In this document: piece after piece, positions 6,436 through 8,984 of the stretch
Position numbering within the stretch: position 1 is the first letter of the stretch
Layout: each line of letters opens with the position of its first letter
Assembly: GCA_046705265.1 (NCBI GenBank)
Contig: JBJKQL010000006.1
Span: 1 to 8,984, forward strand
DNA: 8,984 bases
Source: JAJYTL01 sp046705265
GTDB lineage: Bacteria > Pseudomonadota > Alphaproteobacteria > Ferrovibrionales > Ferrovibrionaceae
Direction of reading: 5' to 3'
Notes under the pieces: model-generated
What the model saw: the letters and a program-made list of their open reading frames with translations, nothing else
The model's database searches: none
What the model was told of the DNA's origin: nothing
Made by a program: the position numbers and the translations under genes

Positions 6436-8789
6436 ACAAAACGCGTCGCGCCGACCTATGGGCAATCAGCCTGTCGGCATCGCTTCTTATCAGCCTCGTG
6501 CCAGCTGCCCACGCCCAAACCGCTGGGAATAGTCAATCTGGGAACAATCAGCCGATCAACGCCGGTTCGGTTAGTGCCACCAATGGCTCTGGCTACACCG
6601 TCGGTAGCGAGCTTCCGACCCAGAGCCAAATCTTCCAGTCCAGCCAGACTACCCGTGTTCTCGGCCGGACTGAGCTCAGCACGCTTAGCCCGGTCGGGGG
6701 CGGCGCTCAGGCGGTCGGCCTCGCGCCAGGCGGCTACGTCCAAGGTTACGGCACCACCGGGGGGACCAAATATATTGTTGGTCTCAACGGCCTGTTTCAA
6801 GGTTGGGGCGCCTACGGCGGCTATACCGGCAAGGGTTCGCTCATGATCACCATGGACGGCATTCCGATGGTCGATCCGGAATCCGGGCTTTGGGCCTCCG
6901 CCACCATACCCCAGCAGCAGATGTTTCAGGCGACCCAGATCACCTACGGCCCGGGAACCGCTGTGGATCGCTGGTACGACAATATCGGTGGCAATATCGA
7001 GTTCACACCGATTCAGCCAACGAATAATTTCGGCGCCGACATCCATCTGACTTACGGCAGCTACAACCAAAAGAACGTTGCCTTCGACATCCGCACCGGC
7101 CTGATCGACGGCTGGTCCACGGTCATAACAGGCGGCGCGGGTAAGGGCGACAGCTTCCGCTCCGGCTATGGCTTTAACAACCCGGACCAGAACGCCTCCT
7201 TCTTTATCAAGACCGTGAAGCGCTTCACCTCCGGCCACACCAGCTTCGGCGGCTATTACGCCTATTCCGGCGGCTATCGTGCGCAGGTGATTCCGACCGA
7301 CCCCATTACGGGGCTCACCGTCAACGGCCAGAACGCGGCTGGCGTCGCCATTCCCGGCACGCTTTACAGCCAGAAGACCTCTGGCTTCTATTCGACGGTG
7401 CCCTTCGACGTCTACAACAAGTATGACGTGGATCAGATATGGATGGTCTATAACAAGACCCTTCTTCACCTCGATTCGACCACCGACCTCCATAACATGC
7501 TCTACTATTCGCGCGAGGACCGCCTGCACCAGCGCCTGAACGACGGCTGGCCCGCCGATGCCTCGAACCAAGAAGAATACAACAACCCATTCACCTGGTG
7601 GTTTGGAGATAAGGCTTGGATTTCGAAGAAACTGCCCTACAACACCGCATCTGTCGGCAGTTACTATCAGCTTTCCACCTACAACACACGAAACGCCTTC
7701 TTCAATCCGAATCCGCCGTATAACGGTTCGCACAGTTCGCCCAATGCCAAGTATCGCAGCGATTACTTCGACCAGGGTGATCTCGCCATTTTTGCCCAGG
7801 ACGAGATCACACCGATCAAAATCCTGCACATCATCCCCGGCCTTCGTTGGGTCACGTTCGATACCCAGTACCACAATGGCGGGGCGCAGGACTTCACCAA
7901 CCCTACTGGCACCAATCAGGGCACGCTCACCCCGTCTCGTCGCACCCTCGGCGGTTATGAGCCCTCGATTGAGGCTTCGGTGCAGCCCTTGCCGTGGCTC
8001 AGCATCTACGGCAGCTACGCCGAAGCGCTGCGGACGCCGCAGGTTGGTGGCGGCGGCGGTCTATATCAGAAGATCCCGGCAGTCTACGCCCAACTCGCTC
8101 GCGGGCAGGACTTCCAGATCGGCTTCAAGACTCATGTCGAGAATATGCCCTATCTGCACAATCTTCTGCTTGGGGCAAACTACTTTCACCTGAATTATTC
8201 GAAGCAGACAATCAGCTTCACGCTCGAGAATGGTGATTCTGGCACGGCCTTCGGCACCTCGGTCTATCAGGGCGCCGATATCTTCTTCGACGATGATCCC
8301 TATCTCGCTCTGCACATATACGGCAACGCGGGGATAGTGAACGCGACTTATACCAATTACGAAACTGGAAGCGTGGCGAATCCCACTTTCTATAATGGCA
8401 GCCATGTTCCCTACGTGCCGCGTGTGAACTTCAACATCGGGACCTATTACAAGTTCTTCTATAAAGGCTTCCTGATCGATCCCCAAGCCTGGTGGCAGTA
8501 CGTTGGCGCGCAGAACATCTTCAACAACGAGACGGGGGCCCCAAGCAGCCAGACGATGCCATCCTGGAACACGCTGAATTTAGCGGTCAGCACCAGCGTC
8601 CCCTTCGATCAGGGCGGCCGAAGCGTGAAGCTGTCTCTGCAAATTCTCAATGCAACGAACAATCAGTACAACAATTATGAATTCATTACGTCCGGCGGTT
8701 ATTACGGTGCCAATACTGCGGGCGCCGTGCTCGCCTATCCGGGAGCGCCATTGACCGTCTTCGCGACGCTGAGCGTTGCGACTTTCTAG
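6432..8789 (+). CDS. TonB-dependent outer-membrane receptor
   Basis: The 785-residue protein starts with a Sec signal peptide, positively charged NKTRR then a hydrophobic core, ending in AHA|Q at residues 28/29. A Ser/Asn/Gln/Gly-rich linker follows to about residue 60. A plug domain is at roughly 60-195 and includes SLMITMDGIPM, ITYGPGTAVDRWYDNIGGNIEF-type elements (DG-P and Y-GP / GG-I signatures). The rest, about 200-785, has alternating polar and aromatic strands of a 22-strand barrel and ends in Phe (VFATLSVATF), the usual outer-membrane insertion signal. No obvious TonB box is visible in the mature N-terminus. The barrel is unusually rich in Tyr, Asn and Gly. Such receptors import iron chelates, cobalamin or other large scarce ligands using TonB energy. 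The divergent ABC operon suggests both handle the same substrate. The nearest named subfamily might be FecA-like, but this is uncertain. Confidence 0.93.
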   Translation: MNKTRRADLWAISLSASLLISLVPAAHAQTAGNSQSGNNQPINAGSVSATNGSGYTVGSELPTQSQIFQSSQTTRVLGRTELSTLSPVGGGAQAVGLAPGGYVQGYGTTGGTKYIVGLNGLFQGWGAYGGYTGKGSLMITMDGIPMVDPESGLWASATIPQQQMFQATQITYGPGTAVDRWYDNIGGNIEFTPIQPTNNFGADIHLTYGSYNQKNVAFDIRTGLIDGWSTVITGGAGKGDSFRSGYGFNNPDQNASFFIKTVKRFTSGHTSFGGYYAYSGGYRAQVIPTDPITGLTVNGQNAAGVAIPGTLYSQKTSGFYSTVPFDVYNKYDVDQIWMVYNKTLLHLDSTTDLHNMLYYSREDRLHQRLNDGWPADASNQEEYNNPFTWWFGDKAWISKKLPYNTASVGSYYQLSTYNTRNAFFNPNPPYNGSHSSPNAKYRSDYFDQGDLAIFAQDEITPIKILHIIPGLRWVTFDTQYHNGGAQDFTNPTGTNQGTLTPSRRTLGGYEPSIEASVQPLPWLSIYGSYAEALRTPQVGGGGGLYQKIPAVYAQLARGQDFQIGFKTHVENMPYLHNLLLGANYFHLNYSKQTISFTLENGDSGTAFGTSVYQGADIFFDDDPYLALHIYGNAGIVNATYTNYETGSVANPTFYNGSHVPYVPRVNFNIGTYYKFFYKGFLIDPQAWWQYVGAQNIFNNETGAPSSQTMPSWNTLNLAVSTSVPFDQGGRSVKLSLQILNATNNQYNNYEFITSGGYYGANTAGAVLAYPGAPLTVFATLSVATF

Positions 8790-8801
8790 GCGTTGCGGAG
8801 A

Positions 8802-8829
8802 GGCCCTTGCCACGAATGTGGCGAGGGCC
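8802..8829. terminator. Strong hairpin between convergent genes, likely two-way terminator
   Basis: GGCCCTTGCCAC (8802-8813) pairs with GTGGCGAGGGCC (8818-8829) over 12 positions with a single G-T wobble and a four-base GAAT loop. It begins 12 bases after the receptor stop and lies about 50 bases beyond the stop of the gene entering from the right. A T tract is absent on both strands, so the end may need Rho or the stem may act to protect the 3' ends. Confidence 0.6.
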
Positions 8830-8877
8830 GCCCCCCGCATAGTCACGGAACTGAAACAAGCGCGTCATGATCCATCC

Positions 8878-8984
8878 TTATAGTTCCGGATGGGCACTCA
8901 AGCGGGGCAACACCTCAGTTTGGATCACCGCAGGCCCACGCGCGATCCACTGTAACGGGGTAAGGGAAAAGCTATGCAGTTCTC
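8878..8984 (-). CDS. C-terminal end of an unidentified protein (5' part outside window)
   Basis: On the minus strand a frame enters from the right edge and ends with TAA at 8878-8880. It gives 34 residues, beginning ELHSFSLTPLQWIARG and ending in LSAHPEL. Codon choice prefers G or C in third place and the composition is that of an ordinary soluble protein; the other two minus-strand frames have stops within it. The position, convergent with the receptor and followed by a shared hairpin, suits a gene end. I do not recognise the family. Too little is visible to infer function or any link to the transport locus. Confidence 0.5.
   Translation of the reverse strand, partial: ELHSFSLTPLQWIARGPAVIQTEVLPRLSAHPEL

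Noticed and set aside
6456..7874. Long minus-strand frame of 472 codons inside the receptor gene
   Set aside because: The plus-strand receptor has a signal peptide, plug, barrel and terminal Phe. The antisense product has no domain logic.
8686..8868. Minus-strand frame of 60 codons with AAGGA before its ATG
   Set aside because: It runs through the terminator hairpin and antisense to the receptor 3' end, with a strongly basic product. The ribosome site alone is not enough.
8872..8893. 6-bp inverted repeat CCATCC / GGATGG
   Set aside because: Short, spans the stop codon of the partial gene, and is within what chance allows.
8886..8984. CCACTGTAACGGGG and its surroundings resembling the core of a cobalamin riboswitch on the plus strand
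   Set aside because: The GGTG / AATCC hairpin expected just upstream is not present, and the same bases make a sensible C-terminal coding frame on the minus strand, which explains them better.

Overview
The window is GC-rich with dense, overlapping genes. It reads as chromosomal DNA from an alphaproteobacterium. Pointers to that group are the GC bias at third codon positions, several GTG starts, a cluster of GANTC sites (the CcrM methylation target of that class) and the style of the proteins. An acidophilic or soil lineage such as Acetobacteraceae or Beijerinckiaceae is possible, but the genus cannot be fixed from sequence alone.

Layout. From about 6068 down to position 1, a minus-strand operon runs in this order: (1) a periplasmic substrate-binding protein of the AfuA/FbpA class; (2) a fused two-domain ABC permease; (3) an ABC ATPase; (4) a polytopic membrane protein resembling COG4280 and carrying two ExxE helices like FTR1 iron permeases; (5) a 56-residue two-helix membrane microprotein; (6) a Tat-exported phosphoesterase of the phospholipase C / AcpA acid phosphatase family, cut by the left window edge. 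Consecutive genes overlap by 4, 4, 8 and 4 bases, and the last junction is an 8-base gap, so the six genes are almost certainly one translationally coupled transcript.

A 363-base divergent control region (6069-6431) separates this operon from a plus-strand gene for a 785-residue TonB-dependent outer-membrane receptor (6432-8789). The region holds a perfect 9-bp inverted repeat, three GANTC sites within 24 bp, and a start-stop ATGTGA overlapping the receptor's GTG start. Past the receptor is a strong hairpin, followed by the C-terminal end of a convergent minus-strand gene that enters from the right edge.

How the genes could work together. The receptor would carry a ligand across the outer membrane. 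The Tat phosphoesterase would act in the periplasm, possibly removing phosphate from the ligand. The binding protein and ABC importer would take the product into the cytoplasm. The FTR1-like protein and its small partner would offer a second inner-membrane route, perhaps for metal. The ABC parts belong to the ferric-iron class, but the binding protein lacks the usual Tyr-Tyr metal ligands. The substrate is therefore open: a metal-organophosphate complex or a phosphorylated organic compound fits the gene set better than free Fe3+. I do not recognise this combination as a described system.
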